NCBI GenBank assembly: GCA_001510575.1
Contig: LNGK01000012.1
Coordinates: forward strand, 951,996 to 1,015,995
Length of the DNA: 64,000 nucleotides
Direction: 5' to 3'
DNA from: Knoxdaviesia capensis
Taxonomy: Eukaryota; Ascomycota; Sordariomycetes; Microascales; Gondwanamycetaceae
Position numbers and translations under genes: made by a program. This document shows positions 35,643-46,463 of this stretch, in pieces (the first letter of the stretch is position 1; the number at the start of each line of letters is the position of its first letter). The notes under the pieces were generated by a model that saw only the letters and a list, made by a program, of their open reading frames with translations, searched no databases and was not told the DNA's origin.

Positions 35643-36557
35643 ATGGCAGTAGCAAGGCCTCTGTCGCGGTTATCCGCGCAAGCCGTTAGCAAGAACCTCG
35701 GCACTCCCTCGCTCGCCGTCACAAGCGCGTCTTCGCCATACCTTGCCGCCACCGTCTGGAGCAGCTCTACACATTCAAGACAATACCGCGCGACGCCGAC
35801 ACAATCACTATTCACGACTGCTCCATCACTGCAATTACGGTCATGTCGGCGGCAGTTCCATGCTACGCCGGCTCGGCGGCGCGATCACCATTTCGATACA
35901 CTGAAGTTCGTGCAGCGCTTGCAAGAGGAGGGGTTTACAGAGGAGCAGTCGGTGGCTATGATGAAGGTTCTTAACGACGTCATCCAGGAAAGGTTCGTTG
36001 TTTCCCCGCCGGTCCCTGGGCGGCCCCCGGCGACCTGCCTTCTTGCTGGGGGGCTGCGTCTTGAAATACGCTTTCCATTCGACGACATACATGGGCAATA
36101 CCGGACAACTGACACTTCTGCCTATAGCATACAAAACCTCACGCGAACGATGGTGCTCCGAGAAGACGCAGCCAAAGCCACGTACACACAAAAGGTCGAC
36201 TTCGCAAAGCTGCGCTCCGAGCTGCTGACATCTACCAGCTCGGAGGTCGACACGACGCGGGCAGCGTACGAGCGGCTCAACAACGACGCGGCGAAGCTGA
36301 GCAGCCGGCTGAAGGACGAGATTGGGCGTACGCAGGCAAGCGTGCGGCTGGATCTGAACCTTGAGAAGGGCCGCACGCGCGAGGAGGCGGTGGGCCAGGA
36401 GCTCAAGCTCAAGGAGACCGAGGCCAAGATCGAGCAGGAAGTTGCTGTGCTGCAGGAGAAGCTGGAGCAGGTTAAGTTCCAGACGCTGCAGTGGCTCATG
36501 GGTGTGTGCACTGGTTTTGCCGCGTTGTTGTTGGGTGCGTGGCGGTTGTTGATGTAA
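35643..36557 (+). CDS. Mitochondrial DUF1640 (CCDC90/MCUR1/Fmp32-like) protein
   Basis: Predicted inner mitochondrial membrane protein, 259 residues. Exons are 35643-35992 and 36128-36557. The 135-bp intron (GTTCGT...TATAG) is a multiple of three with no stop, so unspliced RNA would also read through; splicing is preferred because it joins VIQES to IQNLTRTMVLRE, which is the conserved family block. The N terminus is Ser/Ala/Arg-rich with no acidic residues, like a mitochondrial presequence. Then FDTLKFVQRLQEEGFTEEQSVAMM, a long coiled coil (~125-230), and a single C-terminal transmembrane helix (WLMGVCTGFAALLLGAWRLL). Relatives act in assembly or calcium-uniporter regulation; the exact role here is not settled. 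Confidence 0.9.
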   Translation: MAVARPLSRLSAQAVSKNLGTPSLAVTSASSPYLAATVWSSSTHSRQYRATPTQSLFTTAPSLQLRSCRRQFHATPARRRDHHFDTLKFVQRLQEEGFTEEQSVAMMKVLNDVIQERFVVSPPVPGRPPATCLLAGGLRLEIRFPFDDIHGQYRTTDTSAYSIQNLTRTMVLREDAAKATYTQKVDFAKLRSELLTSTSSEVDTTRAAYERLNNDAAKLSSRLKDEIGRTQASVRLDLNLEKGRTREEAVGQELKLKETEAKIEQEVAVLQEKLEQVKFQTLQWLMGVCTGFAALLLGAWRLLM

Positions 36558-37895
36558 AGAGGGCTGGTCTGGAGAAACTGCGGGGGCTCCTGTGGAAGCG
36601 GCAATGCGATTCGACGTAGCCGAGCAGGCTCACGCTCTTTTCATTCGCCCTGCTACCTTCTACGTCGTCTTTTTGAACGTCCTGTTGCCGGAGGAGAGTT
36701 TGCCTCTTGGAGACGGGCACGTGACGTTTTCTTATCTTTAGAGGGGACACGGCGTTGCAATCCCTCATTTTAATCTAGTTTGCATGTGGACGGGACATAG
36801 AGTGGTTCGCAGCTGTTCTTCGTGGCCTGGGGTTTCCAGTTTCCGCACGGAATGTCATCTTGAGCCGAGCAAAGACGGCCGCCAGGCCAGCGGAGGCGGC
36901 CTTTTTCCCGCCTGGACATGCATAATTTTCTGTACTAGACCTCTTTTCTTTTGTTGTTTTACGGGTAGTTTGTCTTGGCTTGGCCGCTTCTTTCCTTTTG
37001 GACAGCCTCTACAATACAAAAGGTGCGCATCAACTCTGGTGTTTCAAAATTCTGCGCATGTGAAGGTTTTTTATTTGGGCGGGTTTAGGCAAAAAGTTCA
37101 TGACTCAAGACGCTTGCACTGGGCTGCTCTGGCCTTCTTGCTGTTGCTATGAAGCCCTTACTCTCACATCTTGGACAGTGTCCGGTGTTGTCTACGTAGA
37201 CGAGAGACTGGAATAACAGATACCACGAGACATTTCCATGATGGCGATGCTGACCTGAATGTTCGTAACGCCCTCTTCTACGCCATCCGTGTTAAACTTA
37301 TGCCTGGATCTGAAGCTTTGTGGCGCTTTTTAAGGTTTGATGACATTCAACAAATAGCGGGGGACTGGGGTGTTCAGACTGAAAAAGACCGTGACCTAAA
37401 CCAGCACTGTCTTTTCCCTTCTGTGAGACGCTTCACCGGGAATCGCACCGGACTTGGACGAAGGTAAAACAGCACTCCACATGTGGCGTTCTCTCCCACC
37501 CCACCTACTACTGTATCCAGCTTTTTCTTGTTACCTAGTACTCCTAGTATAATACATACAGAACACTCCCCCCAAGCCGGCACCGGGCTGGAGCCTATCC
37601 GGCCGCTAACTTCAGGCTTTGCTATGGGGGAGTCGATTCTAAATGAATGCCCTTTAGACAATATGAAGGTATGAAATGGGTGCCCTGATGGTGCCAGGTG
37701 TTCCCATGATCGTATGAGAAGGTGTGAGAACTGACGCAGCCGTGTGGCCATGCTAACAGGAGATGGGGAGAGCAAGAGCCCAATATTGGACGAAGAAGAG
37801 AAATAGTCGACCGTGTTTCCGGAATTATTTGCGGGAAGGCGTCTCCCTTTAATCTGTTAACAATGCGAACTGACATGACATTGGCTAGGGCACAA

Positions 37896-37927
37896 GCCTC
37901 CAGACGAGCAAGCCTCCAGACGAGCAA
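37896..37927. repeat. 16-bp perfect tandem duplication
   Basis: Unit GCCTCCAGACGAGCAA occurs twice back to back and a third partial copy (GCCTCG) begins after it. Confidence 0.85.
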
Positions 37928-38378
37928 GCCTCGTTATGCTGGGTGACATTAGGGCACAGGGAGTTTTATGAGGACAGCATTTTCCTGGTCGTTTTGCTGA
38001 TAACCCGAGTATCAGCACTGAGGGGGCAACAGCGAAACCAGCACCATGAAAAAACTCTCAAAGCAAAACAAAACAAAACGGCATCCATCACAACCGGAAA
38101 AGAGGGCCGGGATGAGGGCAGGCCGAGTAAAGAATTCATTCGTACAGAACCCGTGGTGAAGGGGAAAACAGAAAAAATACTGCATCACGACATGGGGGCA
38201 AGAGAGACTTAGCACTGAGATCCCCTTGTGAAATGTGGTGCCACTTTGCATTCCCAGGACAGTGCGATACTGTTGACAGGATGGCCGGAGACCGGCTTCA
38301 GGGCCCATTGCAACCCCATAAAGCAATATAAGATGTAATATCCCCTTTCCTCGTGCAGGCATCAACGATGAGGCTCCC

Positions 38379-38406
38379 GGGGGGGGNGGGGGGGGGGGGG
38401 GGGGGG
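38379..38406. other. Poly-G run with ambiguous base N
   Basis: Twenty-eight positions of G with an N at 38387. The real length is uncertain; this is the only ambiguous base in the window and marks a sequencing or assembly weak point. Confidence 0.9.
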
Positions 38407-41219
38407 AGGGTCGATATAAGACAGGCTGACTTATGGGCGACCGCCGGACGTTGCAGCTACGGGATTGCGGTGGGTGGGTGGTTGCATGAACCGCCAAACA
38501 GGTACGAGTTTCGAAGGTCGGTCCACTTTGGAAGGGGATTTGCACGGAAAAGGTGAGAAGAGGGATTCACGGATGCGCGGTCGAAGCTGTGTATTAGCGT
38601 GACAACACAGGCGGAGGAAGATCATCGTGTGATGATGTGCTGGAGAGAGTTCCGCGAGAAGGAGAGCTTCTGAGAGGGAAAGGGATGCTGCTACGAGCAC
38701 AAATACCTGAGAGATTATTGGCGAGGTTGTTACACGTGCATAGGTTGGCAGGCCGTTGGTTTGGGTGTGAAGGTCGGCTATCTGCCGTTCCCTTCCCGAA
38801 GCCGACGGCGGCGGCCCTGATCCAGCAAACTCGGCGTGTTATGGCATACGCATGATGGTTGACGATTTAGGAAAGGCTTGTATTGTACTGTACGAGTAGG
38901 AATAAGAGAGCCCCGAGCTACTTCCACACCTCCGGGAATTACCGGTTTGAATGAGTAATAATACCCTTCTTTACTCGTCGCAGGTGATGAGGTCTTGCGA
39001 GGAAGGCACGAAGGTCATAGCTGGACCTCATCTCTTACAGTCATTTGCCTTCCCGCACGGGGACTTCAACCAAGGAAAAAAAAAAAGGGTGAGCGAAACG
39101 GTAAGCAGGCTCAGCATAAAAAACAACAGTACGAGCACGCAAACCGCCACTGTGCACGAAATATATGCCAACCACGCTTATAATGAAACAGTACCAAAAC
39201 CTGGAGCTGGCACGGATCAAATCTGTGACATTTGATATGCTTCAGCTTTTTGATTCGACATGATAGTGGGGCCACTGGAAGGGATGCAGGCAAAATCGGC
39301 GGGCGGTGATTGGCTGCAGTGCAGTGTGTACCCCTGGCGTTTGTGTGATGAGACGCCCCGTGCCAAGGGTAGCTCGTCTGTGCTGAGCGGCTCCGGCAGT
39401 CCTCCAATTCGCCAGAGGAGTTTTAACTTATAGGCTTGGTGCAGTAGTTGGAAGTGTGACCTGTGGTAGGATCTGGTGAAGAATACCTGATAGGACTAGT
39501 GGTTCTTGGTGGTGTTTTAGTTGATAACCAGAAACACTGGTTATTATAGAGGGGGGAATAACTTGGGTATTGTGTGAACATGTGCGTGTGAGTGTGAGAG
39601 AAGCCCACACACAGCTGGCGGGCATGATACGGTTTTGGAGATGACCCGGAACGGTGGTGCGGTCGGTGGTTCCAGATACCGACGTGCAGAGGACATGGGA
39701 CGGGACTGTGTGGCACAACGATGAACTGACTAGCTGTCGATATGTAATGTGCAGAACATGGGAATAATGAAAAGAATGCACGCAGCAGCGGAGTCGATTA
39801 AATTCTCGTCGTCGAGAAGAGGGGCAGAATAGGAGAAGACCAGTCTGGACTTGGTCGTCGAGGTTGCCAAAGGTGAAGTTGATGCGTTCATAAACGGACT
39901 GATGTTGTCTATCTTTCTGCCCATCTTGGTGCACCTCATGATAGAATTTCTTAGAATGAGTGAGTGATTCAGGACCGGCCGGCGGAGGAGGCGAGGGTGT
40001 GACAACGGCGTGCATGAGAATTGGGTGAGAAGGAGGTCGGGGGAAGCAATATGGGAGAATCTCGCATTTGCCTTGCAAGCACACTCTTCACCGAGCCACA
40101 CTGGACCCAGCCGTGATTCCCTTCCCTCAAGGCTGAGCTGAGTTGAACGGGGAGAAAAGGTGACATCATGAGCCAAGTGACTGCCGTTGCTGGATTCACA
40201 CCGCACCTTCCACTTCTCAATGCCTTCCATTCTGACATTTGCATCAAACAAGGCCTTCCTAAACCCTCCGTATAGGCATGTCGTTTCGGGTTCTCTCCGT
40301 CTCGTCCATATTCCGAATCCCACTTTTCCGCTTCCTGCAAGCCCATTCTTCGGGATATCAGACTCTTAGCTGTACTTCGTTCGTTTCCCTCCTATTGGGA
40401 CTGGGACTCGTGCTGCATACTGGTCTTCTTTCTTCCTTCTCCCACTCCCCCTTAGATCGCAAATATCAGCAGATGTTTCGCCTGCTCACGGCTACATAAT
40501 AAATCTTGAACTTCACAACACATGCATGGGACCCCCCAGCTGAATCAACCCCTGTGAACCTTTTTTTCTCTTTGCTCTGCTTCTGCTCGTTCGACTGACT
40601 TTAAACCACACCCTGGTCGGGTCCATCCAATCCTCGCTTTTTGGGTTTGGTGTGGTCTCCGCCCCCTTCGTCTTTTGGGTCCTTAGAACCCACCCTGGTC
40701 GCTTTGGTCCGTTGTTCTTCAAGTTTAAGGGCGGCTATCTGCACGTCGGTTTTTTCTTTCTCTTCCTCTTGGCCTTTCTCTCTTCTTTTTTCCCTCTTTT
40801 TTCTTTCTAGTCATCCATCCATCTGGGAATGGCTCGACCTATTTTTGTTTAAACTATCTTTTTTATTGGGTGTGATTTCGTTCCGTCTTTTTCTGCTCTG
40901 CACGTTTCCTTATCATCGCCGTCACTTTCTTTTCTTCTCGATCCGGTCTGCAGGCTCAGATATCAGTATTGATTTTTCTTCTTCTCAATCGTTTATTCAT
41001 TTTTATTCTTTAAATTATATATTTCCTTTTATTTCACGAGAAATTTCGATATTTGTCCAACTTTTTATATATCTTGCGACGACCTAGAGAACCCTCGCGA
41101 CAGGTTCCGCCCTAATACTTTTTTTGATTGCGACAACCACGTTCTTTCCCTCTCTAAACTTGCGATCGACCCTTCCCTTTCCGGACTGGAAATCTACGCC
41201 TAAGAGCGATTTACCCAAG

Positions 41220-43067
41220 ATGTCTGGCGACCTTGGGTTCGTCCCTCTTATCAAGAAGCAGTTTACTGCTTCGAAGATCATCTTCCACATTCTCTTTTGG
41301 GGAGTGCACTGGGGACTCTTCGCCTATGGATGGTGCGTTTGCTTCTCTTTGGTGCTTGGTTGTTGTTTATTTCCCTTGCCTTGCCTAGACCTAAACCCAT
41401 ACTAACGTTTTCTGGGAATTGCTTCATATAGGTGGAAGCAGGCTGCCGACCCGCGTCTGGCTGGCCTGAACACTCTTACCTTCTCTGTCTGGATGTCTCG
41501 AGGTGCTGGTCTCGTGTTGAGTGTCGATGGAACCCTCATTCTCCTCCCCGTGTGCCGTACTATTGTGCGCTGGATTCGCCCCAAGATTCGCTGGCTCCCC
41601 CTTGACGAAAATCTGTGGTTCCATCGCCAAGTTGCCTACTCCATGTGCCTCTTCACCGCTATCCACACCTCCGCCCATTACGTGAACTTCTTCAACGTCG
41701 AGAAGACCCAGATTCGTCCCGTTCTCGCTGTCGACATCCACTATAAGGATGCTGGTGGTATCACCGGTCACGTTATGCTTCTCTGCATGGTCCTGATGTA
41801 TACCACTGCCCACGCCAAGATTCGTCAACAGTCATTCGAGACTTTCTGGTATACCCACCATCTCTTTATTCCTTTCCTGCTCGGTCTTTATACCCACGCC
41901 ACTGGATGCTTCGTCCGTGATACCGCCCTCCCGTTTTCTCCCTTCGCTGGAAAGGACTTCTGGGACCACTGCATCGGTTACCTCGGCTGGCGCTGGGAGC
42001 TCTGGAGTGGTGGCCTATACCTCTTCGAGCGTCTGTACCGTGAAATCCGTGCCTCGCGTAACACCAAGATCACCCGTGTTATCCGCCACCCGTACGATGT
42101 CGTCGAGATCCAGTTCAACAAGCCCTCCTTTAAGTACAAGGCCGGTCAGTGGCTCTTCCTCCAGGTCCCGGCCATTTCCAAGTTCCAATGGCATCCCTTT
42201 ACCATCACCTCGTGCCCGTACGACCCCTATGTCTCCGTCCACGTCCGCCAGGTCGGTGACTTCACTAAGGCTCTCGGTAACGCTCTCGGTGCTGGTGAGG
42301 CTCAGGCCAAGCTCTACGATGACCCGTCCGTTGACCCCATGGCTATCTACGAGGTTGCCCTGAAGAACGGACAGGAGATGCCCGACCTCCGTATCGATGG
42401 ACCCTATGGTGCCCCCGCTGAGGATGTGTTCGAGAACGAAATCGCTATCCTGATTGGAACCGGTATCGGTGTCACTCCCTGGGCCTCGATCTTGAAGAAC
42501 ATCTGGCATCTGCGCAACGGCCCGAACCCCCCCACCCGTCTCCGCCGTGTAGAGTTTGTGTGGGTTTGCAAGGACCCCACGTCTTTCGAATGGTTCCAGA
42601 GCTTGTTGTCCTCGTTGGAAGGTCAGAGTGTCGAGGCTGCCCGGGTGCCTGGTGCCGATGAAGAGTTCTTGCGCATTCACACTTACCTGACCCAGAAGCT
42701 GGATGCCAACACTGCCCAGAACATCATGCTCAATAGTGTTGGATCTGAGGTTGACCCGCTGACCGAGCTCAAGGCCCGGACGAACTTCGGACGGCCCAAC
42801 TTCCTCCGCATGTTCGAGGCTATGCGTGACGGTATTGTCAACCGGACATACATGAGCGGATTGGACGGAAACATGAATACCACCGTCGGAGTGTACTTCT
42901 GCGGTCCTTCTGTTGCTGGTAAGCTCTCCTCTCTTGCCCAAACCTTTTGACTATTTACATACTAACCCATCCTGTGTTTCCCATTCATAGCCCGCGACAT
43001 CAAGGCTGCTTGCAAGGAAGCTACTAGCTCGGATGTACGCTTCAGATTCTGGAAGGAACATTTCTAA
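41220..43067 (+). CDS. nox1: NADPH oxidase catalytic subunit (Nox1/NoxA type)
   Basis: Superoxide-generating membrane flavocytochrome, 558 residues. Exons are 41220-41332, 41432-42918 and 42991-43067; introns are 99 bp and 72 bp. Splicing restores the family's GWWKQA at the first junction and VAARDIKAAC at the second. It has six transmembrane helices with the haem-binding histidine pairs (HRQVAYSM...IHTSAHYVNF; THHLFIPF...YTHATGCF). The FAD site is HPFTITSCP (from H292), the NADPH sites are GTGIGVTPWASIL (from G380) and VWVCKD, and the C terminus RFWKEHF is canonical. No EF-hands or long N-terminal extension, so this is the NoxA/Nox1 class rather than NoxC, and it lacks the NoxB/Nox2 N-terminal extension. 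Homologues control sexual fruiting, hyphal fusion and host penetration together with NoxR and Rac. Converges with the sulfotransferase-like gene. Confidence 0.95.
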
Positions 43068-43641
43068 GCTGAAGCTACTTCCGCCAACTCTTTCGATTCC
43101 CTTTTATTTTCTATAATGTCTCCTTTCGAATCTTCTGGAGCTTTCCGCTTTTTATTCTTTCATGTCCATATATATACTTTTTTAACCACCATTTCTGGAA
43201 TGCAGTGTGTAATACTGCCGTCACAGCGTTCATTACAGGTCCTTTTTGCTTGTTTCCCCTTTCTTCATCTCTACTATGTTTATTATATGTGCCTATACAT
43301 ACTGTTATCGTGTGCGCGACTCTCTGGTTTGCAGGCAGGCTAAGTCCGGTTCCTAGCGACAGCAGGTTTGGAGTAAATGCGGTGGAATTACTCCTTCGTT
43401 GCGGAGGTTGCTTCTATAGTAGGCACATTCTCTGATTGAAGAGCAAAACCCAGTCGGGGGTTCGTCTATTCATGCTTAGGGCTCTTGGAATCCCACTTTT
43501 AGGGTTCTCTTTTTGTTATATCGCTGGATAACTAGATAAACATGACACACATCTTTTTTTTCCCTGTTGAATTTGGCCTCTTCACACTGACCTGGACCCA
43601 AACACTGCTAGATGACAGCTTTTCATTGATATCCAAAACTT
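43068..43641. other. Convergent spacer downstream of NADPH oxidase gene
   Basis: T-rich 3' UTR-like sequence between two 3' ends. No gene seen. Confidence 0.6.
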
Positions 43642-44484
43642 TTACCGCGCAAACGACATGTACATATAGGCGATGGCTCCAATTCCAACCATGTATGGCA
43701 AGAGCTTGACTACCACTGCAAATATCTGACGCTTTTGCTTGTGGAACACTGTGCGCGCCATGTCCGCTCCCTCATTACCGTGAGGGAACGGGACGTCGGG
43801 CACAGGGCGGTCGAGAAACTTGCACAGCGGCTCCCAGCCATCGCCCATACGGTAGTGGAGTAGCAGCTCCGGGGGCGTACAGCGCTCAACGGTAGCGTAG
43901 TGGTTATCGAAGGTAGCGCGGGCATTTGCGCGCATCTCGGCGACATTTGAAGCGGCGAACCAGCCTAATATGATGCGGCGGACGCAGTAGGAGGTGCGCT
44001 GGGCAAGCAAGGGCTCGACAAAGTTGTGGAAGAAGTCGGCGACGGGCGAGTACAGCATGGCGATGATGGCGCGCTCCACGGAGGTCCACCAGCGGTCGAA
44101 GTCGCGGTGCACGAGCACGACGCGCGCGGTGGGGTAGGTGGCGATCAGGCTCTCGGCGAAGATGGCGCCGACGTCGGTGACGGCGTCGCACGGGCCGAAG
44201 AGCAGGTCCCAGTCGGCGCGCGTGACCCCGCCGCCGGTGTAGCCGGGCACTGTGGGGAACAGGCGGTCGGCGGCGGCCGACATGAGCTCCCAGTCGGCGG
44301 GGCTGTTGATGGCGTCCAGGCCGTGGTACACGCCGTTGTAGCCGAGGATGCGGAGGGCGAGGGCTAGCGAGTACGAGCCGGTGCGTGGTGGGCCAAGGCA
44401 GAGAACTTCAGTCTCCCGCTCAGGCAGGGTCGCGTTTGCGGGGAGGACGGGGAGGACGTCCTTTAGGGGCGGGAGGGAAGACAT
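43642..44484 (-). CDS. Sulfotransferase-like P-loop protein with C-terminal membrane anchor
   Basis: Single-exon, 280-residue protein of the fungal Sulfotransfer_4-like family, often mis-annotated as an NAD-dependent epimerase. The start is the ATG at 44484 (CACAATGTC context); the open frame extends further upstream but without an ATG. The 5'-phosphosulfate-binding-like loop is GPPRTGSYSLALAL (31-44) and a second conserved block is VVLVHRDFDRWWTSVER, matching the 3'-phosphate loop position. The C-terminal ~24 residues (KLLPYMVGIGAIAYMYMSFA) form one hydrophobic helix, so the protein is probably tail-anchored to an internal membrane with its catalytic part in the cytosol. Substrate unknown; genuine PAPS dependence is not proven. 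Transcribed in the same direction as the membrane-protein gene upstream of it. Confidence 0.8.
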   Translation of the reverse strand: MSSLPPLKDVLPVLPANATLPERETEVLCLGPPRTGSYSLALALRILGYNGVYHGLDAINSPADWELMSAAADRLFPTVPGYTGGGVTRADWDLLFGPCDAVTDVGAIFAESLIATYPTARVVLVHRDFDRWWTSVERAIIAMLYSPVADFFHNFVEPLLAQRTSYCVRRIILGWFAASNVAEMRANARATFDNHYATVERCTPPELLLHYRMGDGWEPLCKFLDRPVPDVPFPHGNEGADMARTVFHKQKRQIFAVVVKLLPYMVGIGAIAYMYMSFAR

Positions 44485-45284
44485 TGTGGAGAATGGGGCG
44501 GGCGAGTTCTGTGGGGAGTACAAATGTGCGCGGATGTGAAAGAAGAGAGGGATATCGTGTCAGACAGATTTTGGGGCAAGTGAGGGGTCAAAGTCTTAGG
44601 TATCCCAGAATTGCTGACGGTCGGTGGTTGGAAGCCAGGAACTCCATATAGAAACAAAAGGTGGAAAGACTCCAATGAAAATGGTAAATTGCGGCAAGCC
44701 CAGCTTTTATATCCGGAACGGAGTTCTTTCGTGGTCCGTCACGGAGCAACTACACCGCCTTCAGGCCACTGTTGGGATCCGTCCTTCTATAAATAACATA
44801 TGACCTTCGAGGATAATCGAATTTCGCGATTGGCCTTTGATACGATCCTGTGTGTCTCTCTCTCACTGGTGCTAAGGGCGGTCAGAGTAAGCGGGAAATT
44901 AAGATGTCTGGCTGACGGTGGATCGAACCCGTTTCTTACAGATTAGTGATCTAGAATAGGTTAGGCTTACCCCGTGGAGCAGGTGAAACAGAGTAATGCA
45001 GGGTCGTCTAGAAGACATTCAGATTATATGGGATGTGTGATGAGATTGAAAGGCCAAAGAAGACAAACTGGGTTTGGGGATTTGTTTCGTCGAATAGGAA
45101 ATGGGTACACAAAGTTATCGCCCGTACGGCTGTCTGTAACACAAGCCAACTTAAATTGCAAACAAGATGGAGACACCAAAAACACACAAAAAGACCAAAA
45201 AAAAATCCTAAACAAAAACCAACAAGAACCTAGTCCAACATATAGACAGAATACATGGAACACCGCAGCCTCAGCCATGCAATT
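44485..45284. other. Spacer with tRNA-like debris
   Basis: Promoter region of the sulfotransferase-like gene and 3' region of the membrane-protein gene. Around 44918-44975 a B-box-like GGATCGAACC and a small hairpin recall a tRNA, but no full cloverleaf can be folded. No protein gene seen. Confidence 0.45.
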
Positions 45285-46463
45285 TTACTCCTTCTTGTTA
45301 TTCTTCGTTTTCTCGGCAGCTGCGGCATAGAATAGCGCGCGCTCATCGCGATCATAAGCCCACCCAAGCACGGCGCCAGCCGGGCCGTAGAAAACGACGC
45401 GGCCAAGCAGGACAACCACGGTCTCGAGCGAGAACGACTCCATCACCCACGTGAAGACTAGCGAAGCGCCGGCGGCAAAGTACAGGTCCCACTGCAGCAG
45501 CGTCAGCGCGCCGTGCGAGAAGCTGGTGATCGGCTTGACGTCGAAGGGAGTCATGGGGATGAACACGCTGCGGAGGCTGACGGGGGTCTCGGAGAGGGCC
45601 TCCGGGAAGAAGTGCTTCTGCACGGTGGCGTAGGCGGCGAAGAACAGCACGGCGCTGTGGGCCATGGAGGTGACGGACATTAGCAGGCCGTACACGGAGC
45701 GGGCGAAGCGGAGGCGTTTCACGGGCGTGCTGTCCCATTTGGGGCCCAGGCCCAGCGAGCGCAGGATGGTGGAGTACACCAGCTGGCAGAAACCGACCCA
45801 GATGGGGAAGGGCTGCCAGATAGCGATGAACATCTGTTGCTGCTCGGGAGTCACAATCGGCGGCTGCATGGCCGCGACGACGGTTGGCACCACGAAGCCG
45901 GCCAGCATGGCTGGGATGACGGCGAACAGCGCCGAGGGCTCCATCGACAGAGCTTGGGCAATGGACTCCGGGGATGCGGTTTTCGAGGAGACCAGCGCGG
46001 GAATCGGCGACAGGAACAGGTAGCCGGCCCAGTAGATCGGCATGATCATTCCCCAGGGAACCAGCTGGTAGATGGCTCCCCACAGCGTGGAGAGGCCCAT
46101 CAGCGTGCCCCGGTTTCCGGAGCGCAGGCCCTCCATGAGGACGACGCAGTGCAGCGCGAAGACCTGCGTGGCCATGTACACAGCGAACACGGCCAGCTCG
46201 GGCATCTCGCCGGAGACAGCCGGCCAGAAGAAGAGCACGAGCTCGGTGATGGCGGAGTCGAGCGCGGCGACGCCGGTGAAGTGGGTGCGGGCATCGAAGG
46301 TGGTGACGCCATCAGCTGCTGGCAGCTGGCGCGGGGTGGCGGTGCCGTAGGTGGCCAGGCGCGGGAAGAAGCCGTTGACCACCTGCAGCGAGATGATGCA
46401 TTGGAAGGCCGCGGCTGAGATCAGCACGGCGAAGATGGCGGCGAAGATGGGCGGTGGGGCCAT
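45285..46463 (-). CDS. Polytopic membrane protein of unknown function
   Basis: Single-exon, 392-residue protein with about eight or nine hydrophobic spans: ~3-26, ~68-84, ~90-110, ~125-153, ~178-203, ~217-240, ~262-285, ~325-345 and ~350-375. Recognisable segments include LMEGLRSGNRGTLMGLSTLWG and LVPWGMIMPIYWAGYLF between spans 3 and 5, and the tail is basic (AAAEKTKNNKKE). I do not recognise a characterised family with certainty. The layout resembles uncharacterised integral membrane proteins found in some indole-diterpene and meroterpenoid clusters (PaxA/AtmA-like), but no prenyltransferase, cyclase or P450 is nearby. There is no transporter signature motif. The start ATG has a good context (GGGCCATGG on the plus strand reads as CCATGGCCC). 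Confidence 0.75.
   Translation of the reverse strand: MAPPPIFAAIFAVLISAAAFQCIISLQVVNGFFPRLATYGTATPRQLPAADGVTTFDARTHFTGVAALDSAITELVLFFWPAVSGEMPELAVFAVYMATQVFALHCVVLMEGLRSGNRGTLMGLSTLWGAIYQLVPWGMIMPIYWAGYLFLSPIPALVSSKTASPESIAQALSMEPSALFAVIPAMLAGFVVPTVVAAMQPPIVTPEQQQMFIAIWQPFPIWVGFCQLVYSTILRSLGLGPKWDSTPVKRLRFARSVYGLLMSVTSMAHSAVLFFAAYATVQKHFFPEALSETPVSLRSVFIPMTPFDVKPITSFSHGALTLLQWDLYFAAGASLVFTWVMESFSLETVVVLLGRVVFYGPAGAVLGWAYDRDERALFYAAAAEKTKNNKKE

Larger units (their letters stand above)
36558..41219. other. Gene-free spacer with long NADPH oxidase leader (~4.7 kb)
   Basis: No supported gene. Contains a 16-bp tandem duplication (37896), a poly-G run with one ambiguous base (38379) and a long pyrimidine/T-rich tract from ~40540 to 41219 that leads into the NADPH oxidase gene and probably includes its 5' UTR. 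Confidence 0.5.

Noticed and set aside
44918..44975. tRNA-like B box (GGATCGAACC) and hairpin
   Set aside because: T-stem pairs poorly, no matching acceptor stem, and the putative anticodon loop lacks the invariant U33; at best a tRNA remnant.
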